DNA of 64,000 nt from an uncultured Flavobacteriaceae bacterium. Lineage in GTDB: Bacteria > Bacteroidota > Bacteroidia > Flavobacteriales > Flavobacteriaceae. A model generated the notes under the pieces. That model did not search any database and was not told where the DNA came from. It worked only from the letters and a program-made list of their open reading frames with translations. Location: contig CANLWB010000003.1 in NCBI GenBank assembly GCA_947494695.1, forward strand, positions 186,001 to 250,000. The letters run 5' to 3'. Both the position numbers and the translations under genes were made by a program. Positions 27,025-34,581 of the stretch are shown here, piece after piece (position 1 is the stretch's first letter; each line of letters starts with the position of its first letter).

Positions 27025-27654
27025 TCAATGCTTCCCAAAAGCCTTTACCCCTGCCTCCACTCTAATCTTTAAATAATTTTCTCGGGGTACAATGGGGCAA
27101 GAGTACTTTTCATTATAGGCGCAATACGGGTTATAAGCCGTATTAAAATCTATAACAAAGGTATCCCCTTCAGGAATTCTGGCATCTATATAACGGCCGC
27201 CCCCGTAACTTTCAAAGCTGTTGGTTTCATCTAAAAAAGGTAAAAACAAGTAATCTTCGTAACCTGCCTCCCGCATCAATTCTTGATTTTGATAGATGTT
27301 CAACCTAAACTCTTTTCCTTTTAAAGTAAAGTGCAATTCCCCATACTTTAAGTATACTGGTAATCGCTCTGTTGTCGTTTTCATTTTGAAAGGTTGCGCT
27401 TCCGGGGTTCTTTTAAATTGAGCTGTTACGACGTATGTAGAGTCGAACTTAAAGAAATCTAAACCTGTAAATTCTTTTCGGTCTTTATCTTTAAGTGGTG
27501 ATTTTGTAGCGTCCTTATAATCGGCATTTAGTTGTCGTTGAAATTCCGTTTCACCATGTAGCGGTCTCTTTTTTTGGGTACAACCAACTAACATGAATAA
27601 AGATAATACCATTAAACTACGCCTCCCTGATATCTTTTTAAACCACTTCATCAT
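27025..27654 (-). CDS. DUF1684 lipoprotein
   Basis: 209 aa. The signal has a lipobox LVGC near residue 25. The DUF1684 signature block is at the C-terminus: GGGRYIDARIP, VIDFNTAYNPYCAYNEKYSCPIVPRENYLKI. An N-terminal LKDKDRKEFTGLDFFKFD segment is also typical. Function unknown. The gene overlaps the P450 stop by 4 bp (ATGA), so the two are translationally coupled, although this pairing is not an established pathway. Confidence 0.88.
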   Translation of the reverse strand: MMKWFKKISGRRSLMVLSLFMLVGCTQKKRPLHGETEFQRQLNADYKDATKSPLKDKDRKEFTGLDFFKFDSTYVVTAQFKRTPEAQPFKMKTTTERLPVYLKYGELHFTLKGKEFRLNIYQNQELMREAGYEDYLFLPFLDETNSFESYGGGRYIDARIPEGDTFVIDFNTAYNPYCAYNEKYSCPIVPRENYLKIRVEAGVKAFGKH

Positions 27655-29078
27655 GCAATAACTTCTTTATTTAAGGTAATGGGTTCCAAGGTTATTTTTA
27701 AATTTTCGGGATACATAGTAAACTCAAAGCGTTCTCTAATGTCCTCTGGTTTAACTTCTAACTTAAAATCGAAATACTTACACAGTACAGAAACCAGAAC
27801 GATCATTTCTGTTTTGGCTAAATGCATTCCTGGACAGTACCTAGCTCCTCCTCCAAAAGCCCTCATAACATTGGGGGCATGATTTTTATCCATTGGACAT
27901 TTACCTTCTAGCCACCTTTCTGGCATGAATGTATCTCCATTGGAAAAATAACTCTCATCTGTTTGTGCGACTTTATTTTGTAAAATGATATTGGTTCCTT
28001 TTGGTATTACGACATGATCAACAACCACATCATCATTAGCCTCCAAATATAACTGCGGGGTTGTTGGTTTTAATCGCATAGCTTCCAAAGACACAGCATG
28101 GGCATATTTTAAGGCCTCCACATGTTCATAAACATCTGGTAAACCTTCTGGATATACCGTATTGGCTTCTTCTCTAACCTGGGTTACAATACCTGGGTTT
28201 TGAGCTAAATAAAAAACAATCCATGACAACGAATTCGAAGTTGTATCTTCTCCTGCCAGCAACATGGTAAAAACATTTCCGTAGATTTCCTCATCGGTGA
28301 AATTTGCATCTTTATTTTCTACCAATAAAGCTTCTAAAAAATTTGAAGGCTGGTCTTTTAATTCGGGGTTTTGTAACATTCTATTTTTGGCATCATCAAT
28401 AAACCCATGGATCACCTGTTGAATAGACTTTAAAGAATTATCCAACGTTTTATCCTTTTTCCTTTTAAAATATCTCCATATCGGAATTGGTGCGGTAACA
28501 CGTTCGTTGATCATTGGAAAAATGACCTCTAAATGTTTCTGAAAATCATTCGATTTATTATTTATGGTGTCCAACTTATGACCAAAGGCTATTTCGGTGG
28601 TAACATCTATTGTAAACGCCATAAATTCTTTTTGCACATCGACAACTGTTTTACGTTCTGCATAGTCTTTAAATTTCTCCAGAATAATTTTCGTCTTGTC
28701 CAAAATAATAGGATAAAACGCTTTTACATTTTTTACACTTAGAGCTTCAGCTATAGGTTTCCTGTGTCTTTTCCAAGAAGTGCCTTCTGCATTAAATACA
28801 CCATCTACACCCATCTCTTTTAAAATTTCATCTATTTTAGAAAACCGTTTAAAACTTTCAGGTCTTAATCTCAACATTTTATTATTGAGATCTGGATTTG
28901 CCGATACTACGAATTCTTTTCCAACAAAGTGTATTTTAAATAAATCTCCGCACGCTTCCACCCACCGTTCCAAAACCTGATGTTTATTGTACGTGTTGAA
29001 TTCTGGTAAATGACCAACTAAGAACTTTCCTTTTGGCGATTTTAAAAATTTAACTTCAATCAATTCATTATCGGACAT
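27651..29078 (-). CDS. Cytochrome P450
   Basis: 475 aa, no signal peptide. The I-helix oxygen motif is AGEDTTSN near residue 270, the ExxR is EAMR near 335, and the heme loop is FGGGARYCPGMH near 410, with the Cys thiolate ligand. The enzyme is a heme monooxygenase requiring an electron donor; no ferredoxin or reductase gene is adjacent, and the substrate cannot be predicted. Size and wording resemble the CYP102/CYP4-like bacterial group rather than steroid enzymes. It is followed by the DUF1684 lipoprotein and diverges from the MFS gene. Confidence 0.93.
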   Translation of the reverse strand: MSDNELIEVKFLKSPKGKFLVGHLPEFNTYNKHQVLERWVEACGDLFKIHFVGKEFVVSANPDLNNKMLRLRPESFKRFSKIDEILKEMGVDGVFNAEGTSWKRHRKPIAEALSVKNVKAFYPIILDKTKIILEKFKDYAERKTVVDVQKEFMAFTIDVTTEIAFGHKLDTINNKSNDFQKHLEVIFPMINERVTAPIPIWRYFKRKKDKTLDNSLKSIQQVIHGFIDDAKNRMLQNPELKDQPSNFLEALLVENKDANFTDEEIYGNVFTMLLAGEDTTSNSLSWIVFYLAQNPGIVTQVREEANTVYPEGLPDVYEHVEALKYAHAVSLEAMRLKPTTPQLYLEANDDVVVDHVVIPKGTNIILQNKVAQTDESYFSNGDTFMPERWLEGKCPMDKNHAPNVMRAFGGGARYCPGMHLAKTEMIVLVSVLCKYFDFKLEVKPEDIRERFEFTMYPENLKITLEPITLNKEVIA

Positions 29079-29119
29079 ATAAATATTATTATATCATTAA
29101 TAAATAAAAATTATCATTT

Positions 29120-29127
29120 CAAAAATA
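29120..29127 (-). promoter_or_regulatory. -7 box TATTTTTG for the P450 gene
   Basis: Exact TAnnTTTG match on the minus strand, 41 nt before the ATG at 29078. No -33 TTG at the right distance. Confidence 0.35.
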
Positions 29128-29147
29128 CAACTTACAAATATTTTACC

Positions 29148-29155
29148 TAGTTTTG
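29148..29155 (+). promoter_or_regulatory. -7 box TAGTTTTG toward the MFS gene
   Basis: Exact TAnnTTTG on the plus strand. A transcript from here would run through the triple repeat and hairpin at 29213-29316 before reaching the MFS gene at 29382. Confidence 0.35.
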
Positions 29156-29212
29156 AACTCTCAAAAACAGAATAAAATGCGTTATATCGTCACAATTTGT
29201 AAAAAGCATTCG

Positions 29213-29316
29213 ACCTCTTTAAAAGGAAAGAGTCGGACTTGGCATATGTTGTGTTGATATAAATATAAGATATTACAATATATAAAAGTCCGACTTCACA
29301 GTCGGACTTTTTATTT
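29213..29316 (+). promoter_or_regulatory. Attenuator-like element with terminator hairpin
   Basis: AGTCGGACTT occurs at 29231-29240 and again at 29300-29309, and its exact complement AAGTCCGACT lies at 29286-29295. Segments two and three form an 11-bp hairpin followed by TTTTTATTTTT, a good terminator. Segment one can pair with segment two instead, which would prevent it. A small CTCTTT/AAAGAG hairpin overlaps the first copy. No gene ends here, so the terminator must act on a leader or a small RNA. The switch model is inference. Confidence 0.5.
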
Positions 29317-29381
29317 TTAGTCATGTCAGGACTACTAACCCACAAATTATGTAAAAACAGAAACTCTAACACTTAGAAACA

Positions 29382-30626
29382 ATGAAAACTTTATTCAACA
29401 ATTACTTAAACACCTTTAAAGGCTTATCCAGAGAGGTATGGTGGCTTTCCTTAATAACTCTTATTAATAGAGCAGGAACCATGGTGATTCCATTTTTATC
29501 ACTTTACCTAACCAAGAGTCTTAATTTTACCCTTAGTGATGTGGCTTGGGTTATGAGTGCTTTTGGTTTAGGTTCTGTTGTTGGGTCATGGCTAGGCGGT
29601 AAACTAACCGATAAAATTGGCTATTATAAAGTCATGGTTTTTAGTTTACTCGCAACGGGTTTTCTGTTTGTTGCATTGCAATATCTAGATACTTTTATGT
29701 GGTTTTGCATGGGTATCTTTCTAGTTATGGTAGTGGCAGATATGTTTAGACCTGCAATGTTTGTGGCCCTTAGTGCTTATAGTAAGCCTAAAAACAGAAC
29801 GCGATCTGTTACGCTTATTCGTTTGGCTATTAACCTGGGGTTTTCTGCTGGTCCTGCTGTTGGAGGTATCATTATTACAACATTGGGGTATGGTGGACTT
29901 TTTTGGGTCGATGGTGTTACTTGTGTTCTAGCAACTTTGGTATTAGTATTGGTTTTAAATCCCAGAAAAGCAAAAACCCAGGAAGACATTAAAAATCAGA
30001 ATCCCGAGTCGGCATACGGCGATAAGGCCTTTCTAATATTTCTTGTAGCCATGATGCTTTTTGGCGTTGTATTTTTACAATACTTCTCTACAATGCCTTT
30101 GTACTACAAAGACATTCATCATTTAACCGAGTTTGAAATTGGCATCCTTTTGGGACTTAATGGTTTCTTAATCTTTTTACTTGAAATGCCTTTAATTAAA
30201 TGGTTGGAAGATTCCCGATTTACCAAAATAGGGCTCATGCTTTTTGGAGCTGTATTAACAGGCCTAAGTTTTATCATCTTAAACTTTACCAGTTGGGTTG
30301 GCATTTTAATCATAGGAATGTTATTAATGTCTATTGGAGAAATGATTACATTTCCTTTTTCCAATGCATTTGCAATGGACCGGGCAAAAAAAGGAAACCA
30401 GGGCGAGTACATGGCGCTCTATAGTATTTCCTTTTCCATAGCTCATATTTTTGGTCATAATTCAGGATTACAAATGGTAGACGCTATTGGTTTTGATAAT
30501 ACCTGGTATATTGTTACTTTACTAGCAGCATTATGCATGGTATTACTATTCATATTGAAACAATATTTGAACGCTAATAAGAAACATAAAAGAAAAGAAG
30601 AAGAAAACGAAATTTTATGGATTTAA
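29382..30626 (+). CDS. Major facilitator superfamily transporter
   Basis: 414 aa with 12 predicted membrane helices. The loop 2-3 motif is GSWLGGKLTDKIGYYK, the family signature G-x-L-x-D-x-x-G-x-x-x; RPAMFVALSAYSKPKNRTRSVTLIRLAINLGFSAGPAVGG spans helices 4-5. It belongs to the drug:proton antiporter-like group, inner membrane; substrate unknown. It ends inside the start of the VOC gene (10-bp overlap) and so shares a transcript with VOC, DJ-1 and a four-helix protein. A leader with an attenuator-like element precedes it. Confidence 0.9.
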   Translation: MKTLFNNYLNTFKGLSREVWWLSLITLINRAGTMVIPFLSLYLTKSLNFTLSDVAWVMSAFGLGSVVGSWLGGKLTDKIGYYKVMVFSLLATGFLFVALQYLDTFMWFCMGIFLVMVVADMFRPAMFVALSAYSKPKNRTRSVTLIRLAINLGFSAGPAVGGIIITTLGYGGLFWVDGVTCVLATLVLVLVLNPRKAKTQEDIKNQNPESAYGDKAFLIFLVAMMLFGVVFLQYFSTMPLYYKDIHHLTEFEIGILLGLNGFLIFLLEMPLIKWLEDSRFTKIGLMLFGAVLTGLSFIILNFTSWVGILIIGMLLMSIGEMITFPFSNAFAMDRAKKGNQGEYMALYSISFSIAHIFGHNSGLQMVDAIGFDNTWYIVTLLAALCMVLLFILKQYLNANKKHKRKEEENEILWI

Positions 30627-30994
30627 ATCAAATTACCATTCCTTCTTTGGATGTAAAAAAAGCGACAGAGTTTTATAAAATCTTGGGGCTGCAGCTTATT
30701 GTAGATGCAGCTCCTAGATATGTGCGTTTTGAGTGTCCAAACGGAACCAGTACATTTTCCATTCACCAAGTAGACGCCTTACCTAAAGGTGAAGGTATTA
30801 TGATTTACTTTGAAGATGATAATCTAGATAATCTAGTTACTACCCTTCAAGAAAGAGGAATCGTTTTTACACATCTACCAGAAGACAAATCGTATTTATG
30901 GCGCGAAGCGCGACTGCTAGACCCCGACGGTAATAGGGTTATTTTATATCATGCCGGAAAAAACAGAAAAAATCCACCCTGGCGTGTTAATTAA
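30617..30994 (+). CDS. VOC-superfamily (glyoxalase-like) protein
   Basis: 125 aa, two beta-alpha-beta-beta-beta modules. It opens ITIPSLDVKKATEFYKILGLQLI, the usual VOC first strand and helix, and closes REARLLDPDGNRVILYHAGKNRKNPP, where the metal-ligand Glu/His positions lie. Members include glyoxalases, dioxygenases and antibiotic-binding proteins. Co-translation with an MFS exporter suggests a detoxification pair, which is inference. Start overlaps the MFS end by 10 bp. Confidence 0.88.
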   Translation: MDLNQITIPSLDVKKATEFYKILGLQLIVDAAPRYVRFECPNGTSTFSIHQVDALPKGEGIMIYFEDDNLDNLVTTLQERGIVFTHLPEDKSYLWREARLLDPDGNRVILYHAGKNRKNPPWRVN

Positions 30995-31034
30995 TTAGTA
31001 AAATTGTTATTTAAAAAACCTGAAAGGCCAACAT

Positions 31035-31814
31035 ATGAAATATTTATTATTTACCTTAAATCTGTTATTTGTTATCGGTTGTAACTTTCCGGAGAAGAAT
31101 TCGGCATCACAGGATAGTGAAGCGCGAAAACCTATATCAAGAATTAGTAGCGAAACGCTTAGTGCAAAGACGTTTCCTAAGCTGGATCCCAATCGGTACA
31201 ACGTTGCATTTCTAATCATGAATGGAACCTATAACACAGAGTTAACAGCGCCTTTTGATATTTTTCAACATACTATCTTTAGAGACCAAATTAAAGGCAT
31301 GAACGTCTTTACAGTGGCCAATACCGATGATCCCATAACAACGTTTGAAGGCATGCGCATACTACCGGACTTCAATTATTTAAAGGATGATTTACCCAAA
31401 ATTGATATTTTAGTGGTACCCAGTGCAGAACATCATTTAGACACCGATTTAGAAGACGCGGCCATGATTAACTTTGTAAGGCAGGTAGATCAAACAGCCC
31501 AATTTGTCACATCACACTGCGATGGTGCTTTTGTCTTGGCAAAAGCTGGCATCCTTAATCATGCCGTTTCTACAACATTCCCCAGTGACATTGACAGGAT
31601 GAAAACGATGTTTCCAAACCTTGATATTCGTAAAAAGGTTCTGTTTGTGCATGATGGCAAGTATATAACCTCTGCCGGAGGAGCCAAAAGTTTTGAAGCC
31701 GCCTTATATCTATGTGAATTTTTATATGGTAAAAAGGTAGCACAATCTTTAGCCGGTGGCCTGGTAATTGACTGGAATTTAGATGATGTCCCACATTTAA
31801 TTATTGACAAATAA
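31035..31814 (+). CDS. DJ-1/PfpI-family lipoprotein
   Basis: 259 aa. The N-terminus is a lipoprotein signal with lipobox VIGC near residue 15, unusual for this normally cytosolic fold. The nucleophile elbow is TSHCDGAFVLAKAG, with Cys near residue 162, and ITSAGGAKSFEAALYLCEFLYG is the conserved C-terminal helix of the AraC-type PfpI subgroup. Likely a membrane-anchored periplasmic hydrolase or glyoxalase-like protein. It lies between the VOC gene (40 bp) and the four-helix gene (3 bp), in one transcript. Confidence 0.88.
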   Translation: MKYLLFTLNLLFVIGCNFPEKNSASQDSEARKPISRISSETLSAKTFPKLDPNRYNVAFLIMNGTYNTELTAPFDIFQHTIFRDQIKGMNVFTVANTDDPITTFEGMRILPDFNYLKDDLPKIDILVVPSAEHHLDTDLEDAAMINFVRQVDQTAQFVTSHCDGAFVLAKAGILNHAVSTTFPSDIDRMKTMFPNLDIRKKVLFVHDGKYITSAGGAKSFEAALYLCEFLYGKKVAQSLAGGLVIDWNLDDVPHLIIDK

Positions 31815-31817
31815 ATC

Positions 31818-32315
31818 ATGGAAAAGTGGCATAACTTACCTGTATTTCAAAAAGCTATGGAAATACAAAAACTGGTAGACCATATTGTTAAATCTGTTGA
31901 AAATACGGATATCGATTTCGAGTATGAAATTCAGTCCGAAATGATACAAAGCAATATTACCTATATGCGTGAAAACTCATTAATTATTCCTGCTAAGATT
32001 GCTGGTGCTTCTGGAGAACAAGCACTTTATGATCTCAAAATGGAAAATGCAGCCATTATACGTAAAGCGGCACGAGAACTTATTACCGACGCTCATGGTA
32101 TAGAAATGCATGGTTATAAAGACACAGAATATTTGGATTTACTTAGAACAGAAGTAGAAGTCTTTCGAATCTTGTTTGCTGAATGGGTGAAAGCGTTTGA
32201 TATGTGGAATTACGCTATTGATCGCTGGGGAGTTTTTAACCCGCCAGGAATTAATTATGACGACAATGATCCAGATGACGATATCCCTTTCGATCCAGAT
32301 AACTATTTTGAATAG
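31818..32315 (+). CDS. Diverged S23-like four-helix-bundle protein (copy A)
   Basis: 165 aa, cytoplasmic. It opens LPVFQKAMEIQKLVDHI and has SLIIPAKIAGASGEQ near residues 54-68, which parallels the I-P-x-N-I-A-E-G core of S23/four-helix-bundle proteins. Later come long helices (AAIIRKAARELITDAHG, LDLLRTEVEVFRILFAEWVKAFD) and an acidic tail rich in Asp. The related gene at 33116 shares the opening motif and helix order. S23-like proteins are often RNA- or DNA-binding oligomers. It is the last gene of the MFS-VOC-DJ-1 transcript. Family assignment is from pattern and is moderate. Confidence 0.55.
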   Translation: MEKWHNLPVFQKAMEIQKLVDHIVKSVENTDIDFEYEIQSEMIQSNITYMRENSLIIPAKIAGASGEQALYDLKMENAAIIRKAARELITDAHGIEMHGYKDTEYLDLLRTEVEVFRILFAEWVKAFDMWNYAIDRWGVFNPPGINYDDNDPDDDIPFDPDNYFE

Positions 32316-32548
32316 TTTCTGAATGATACCATATGAATTGGGTTAAAATCTTAATAACATATTATCGCACATATTATTAGTAGTTAACGCTGTTGCTATC
32401 CTAAGTTTTCCAAAGGTATTTATTAATGATTATTTAGATGGACATTAATAAAATAAGCCAGATCATGCCATGTATTTACAGCTCATATATTTACAAAAAC
32501 TACAATAAAATGGTAAGACTTAACCTTTTGCTTTATCGTAAACTTAGC

Positions 32549-32992
32549 CTATTTTAATGATTTGATCTCCTTTTGCTTAACGACATCGGAAAGGACAATC
32601 TGAGTTTTACTTTCTCCGTATACAATAAGTTGATCAATGAATGATTCGAGGTGCTTTTGATTTTTAAAAACGACTTCCATAACGATGTTTTCGTCGCCCG
32701 TAATTCGATAACAATTAATCACCTCGTCAAACGTTCTTACCTTGGCCAAAAAAGGTTTTAGTTTCCCCATAAAGGCCCGTAAGGTTATAATCGCTTTAAG
32801 CTGATAACCAACCTCTAATGGAGACACAATAGTTTTATAACCTTCTATAATCCCGAGGTCCTCCATCTTCTTTATACGTTCTGAAACAGCGGGCGAACTT
32901 ACCCCCACCCGACGTCCAATTTCGGCATTTGAAAGACGTGCGTTCTCTTGTAAACACTTTAAAATCTTCCAATTAAGCCCATCGATATCCAT
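32549..32992 (-). CDS. Lrp/AsnC-family transcriptional regulator
   Basis: 147 aa. The N-terminal helix-turn-helix reads DGLNWKILKCLQENARLSNAEIGRRVGVSSPAVSERIKKMEDLGII, classic for Lrp. The RAM effector domain (about 65-145) has the GYQLKAIITLRAF and CYRITGDENIVMEVVFKNQKHLESFIDQL strands that bind amino acids. It faces away from the four-helix gene B across a region that holds a near-perfect 24-bp palindrome (33026-33049), a probable autoregulatory operator. Confidence 0.93.
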   Translation of the reverse strand: MDIDGLNWKILKCLQENARLSNAEIGRRVGVSSPAVSERIKKMEDLGIIEGYKTIVSPLEVGYQLKAIITLRAFMGKLKPFLAKVRTFDEVINCYRITGDENIVMEVVFKNQKHLESFIDQLIVYGESKTQIVLSDVVKQKEIKSLK

Positions 32993-33025
32993 TTAATGAA
33001 ATTTAACTATAAAAACTTAAAATCT

Positions 33026-33049
33026 AAAGTAAATATACTAATTTACTTT
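33026..33049. promoter_or_regulatory. Palindromic operator candidate in the lrp/33116 divergent region
   Basis: AAAGTAAAT (33026-33034) and ATTTACTTT (33041-33049) form a perfect 9-bp inverted repeat with a 6-bp spacer, flanked by ACTTAAAATCTAAAGT- and ACTTTAAAACCTAAAGT-like direct repeats. Phased AT-rich inverted repeats like this are typical of Lrp binding. It lies 34 bp from the lrp start and just upstream of the plus-strand promoter. Confidence 0.55.
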
Positions 33050-33060
33050 AAAACCTAAAG

Positions 33061-33089
33061 TTGAATCTCATTTCTTGTCAGTAATTTTG
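33061..33089 (+). promoter_or_regulatory. Complete Bacteroidota promoter TTG-N18-TAATTTTG
   Basis: TTG at 33061-33063, an 18-bp spacer and TAATTTTG at 33082-33089 match the -33/-7 consensus fully. The ATG of the four-helix gene B follows 26 nt later. This is one of the two promoters in the window that also show a -33 element. Confidence 0.65.
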
Positions 33090-33115
33090 ATAAAAACGCT
33101 AAAAAGAGAAAGAAT

Positions 33116-33511
33116 ATGTCAACTAATACCCCATTAAATCTATCGGAATTACCGATTTATAAAAAAGCAGTTGAAATTTTCACGCTTTCTCAGAGTATTT
33201 CCGCAAATTTAAATCACGATTTGTCTGTTCTTAAAAATGATGGTACAGAGGATTCCAATATCTATTTTTCTGGAGATATTGTACAACAATCTGTATCTCT
33301 GGCTCCCGAGATTTTAAATGCAGAATTAGAGCGTTATTCTGAAAGAAGACATAAGCATATTGCTTCACTAAAACGTCTTACCAATTTGCTTTATAAGAAC
33401 TCTTACCGATTGGAACGTTCTAATAGTCGTGGAAAGGATTTCTTGCCTATTTTGAGAAGTGAATTGAAAAAATTCAAAAAGCTTCAACGCTCTTGGCTTT
33501 TAACACTTTAA
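33116..33511 (+). CDS. Diverged S23-like four-helix-bundle protein (copy B)
   Basis: 131 aa, cytoplasmic, basic C-terminus. It opens LSELPIYKKAVEIFTLSQSI, matching LPVFQKAMEI of the 31818 gene, has a SGDIVQQSVSLAPEILNAE segment where S23 proteins have the A-V-S-I-P-x-N-I-A-E-G core, and ends with LPILRSELKKFKKLQRSWLL. The conserved core is degenerate, so the fold call is from layout and kinship with copy A. It has its own good promoter and sits across a palindrome from the Lrp gene, suggesting Lrp control. A weak terminator follows. Confidence 0.55.
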   Translation: MSTNTPLNLSELPIYKKAVEIFTLSQSISANLNHDLSVLKNDGTEDSNIYFSGDIVQQSVSLAPEILNAELERYSERRHKHIASLKRLTNLLYKNSYRLERSNSRGKDFLPILRSELKKFKKLQRSWLLTL

Positions 33512-33512
33512 C

Positions 33513-33533
33513 TGGTTAGTTTAACCAATTTTT
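33513..33533 (+). terminator. Short terminator-like hairpin
   Basis: TGGTTA (33513-33518), loop GTT, TAACCA (33522-33527), then ATTTTT. It begins 2 nt after the stop of the four-helix gene B. Short stem, so moderate. Confidence 0.5.
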
Positions 33534-33805
33534 GTCCGCAAGACTCCGTAAAAAAGGATACTAAAACGAAGTTAGATCCATCCCATTTATAAAACACCTT
33601 TGTATACCAAAAGTACGGTTGTTAGGAATGGTATCTCTAAAAAGTCATAAAAAGACAGTAAGAGAAAGCACGTAAAATATGTCATGGTATGGCCACCTCA
33701 GTTCAATTTGCAAATTGATTTTAATGTCACAACGTAACCACTAGACGTGTTTAATGGTTGCGCAAAACACCTTCACTTTCTTAACGTAAAAAAATAGAAT
33801 AGTAC
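33534..33805. other. Intergenic region with a 16-bp perfect palindrome
   Basis: No gene is supported here. TCAATTTGCAAATTGA at 33703-33718 is a perfect palindrome and could be an operator for the DUF4328 gene or a hairpin. The rest is unremarkable. Confidence 0.4.
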
Positions 33806-33834
33806 TTGATTCTTCAATCAAAGTTCTATATTTA
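33806..33834 (+). promoter_or_regulatory. Promoter candidate TTG-N18-TATATTTA for the DUF4328 gene
   Basis: TTG at 33806-33808, 18-bp spacer, TATATTTA at 33827-33834 (last base differs from consensus). The ATG at 33848 follows 13 nt later. Confidence 0.5.
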
Positions 33835-33847
33835 ACAAAACTTACTT

Positions 33848-34543
33848 ATGAAAGTAATAAAAGACAACACGTTAAGAAGTAAACATGTTATCTTGGCATT
33901 TACCTTGACTGCATTGATCGACATGGTTTCAGTGTCCTTGAATCTATATCAAAATTCTGTTCTTAAAGGTTATGAAATTGGAACGTATGATTCCGACAGG
34001 ATTAACCTTCTTGATAATATGACCATTGCACTGGGAACTATACAGTTTATCCTTTTTGTTACAACCATTGTTTTATTTATTAAGTGGTTTAGAAGAGCTT
34101 ATGGTAACTTAATTAGATTAAATGTGTCCATGGCGTATAGCGAAAACTCAGCCGTTTGGGGATATTTTATTCCTATTATAAATTGGGTTAGACCGATAAA
34201 AACCATGAAAGAAATATTTTTAAAAACGCAACAAACAATCAAAGCATATAGCTCCAATATTCAGATGGATCAAAATACTGGTTTTATTACGCTATGGTGG
34301 ATCTTATACTTGGTAAATGGCGGCATTGCAAATGTTGCCTCGAAACAAATGAACAGAGCCGATACTATCGATGCTTTTATAGAAGCAAATAATATCTATG
34401 TCATCTCAGATTTGCTAGACCTACTAGCTATCGGACTAGCAATTTATGTCGTACAGCGCATTGCCAAACTCGAGCTTATCTTGATAAAAACCGATACTTC
34501 ATTGTCTCTTATAGATCAGATTGGATCCAATCCGGAAATTTGA
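33848..34543 (+). CDS. DUF4328 membrane protein
   Basis: 231 aa with four membrane helices (about 14-35, 60-85, 150-170 and 190-212). The family signature is clear: IKWFRRAYGNLIRLN, then WGYFIPIINWVRPIKTMKEIF, which is the W-F-I-P-I-x-N-x-x-x-P-x-x-x-M-x-E-I motif of DUF4328. Inner membrane, function unknown. It is a single gene with a good promoter, and it is followed directly by the tandem repeat array. Confidence 0.85.
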   Translation: MKVIKDNTLRSKHVILAFTLTALIDMVSVSLNLYQNSVLKGYEIGTYDSDRINLLDNMTIALGTIQFILFVTTIVLFIKWFRRAYGNLIRLNVSMAYSENSAVWGYFIPIINWVRPIKTMKEIFLKTQQTIKAYSSNIQMDQNTGFITLWWILYLVNGGIANVASKQMNRADTIDAFIEANNIYVISDLLDLLAIGLAIYVVQRIAKLELILIKTDTSLSLIDQIGSNPEI

Positions 34544-34581
34544 ATAACGACTTACGCATGTCCTATTTTTGCTAAAACATT

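Noticed and set aside
32340-32450. Short coding-like stretch (ILLVVNAVAILSFPKVFIND) after four-helix gene A
   Set aside because: Only about 32 codons, no start; likely chance in AT-rich DNA.
31818-33511. Diversity-generating retroelement suggested by S23-like (Avd-type) proteins
   Set aside because: No reverse transcriptase, template repeat or variable repeat is visible in the window.
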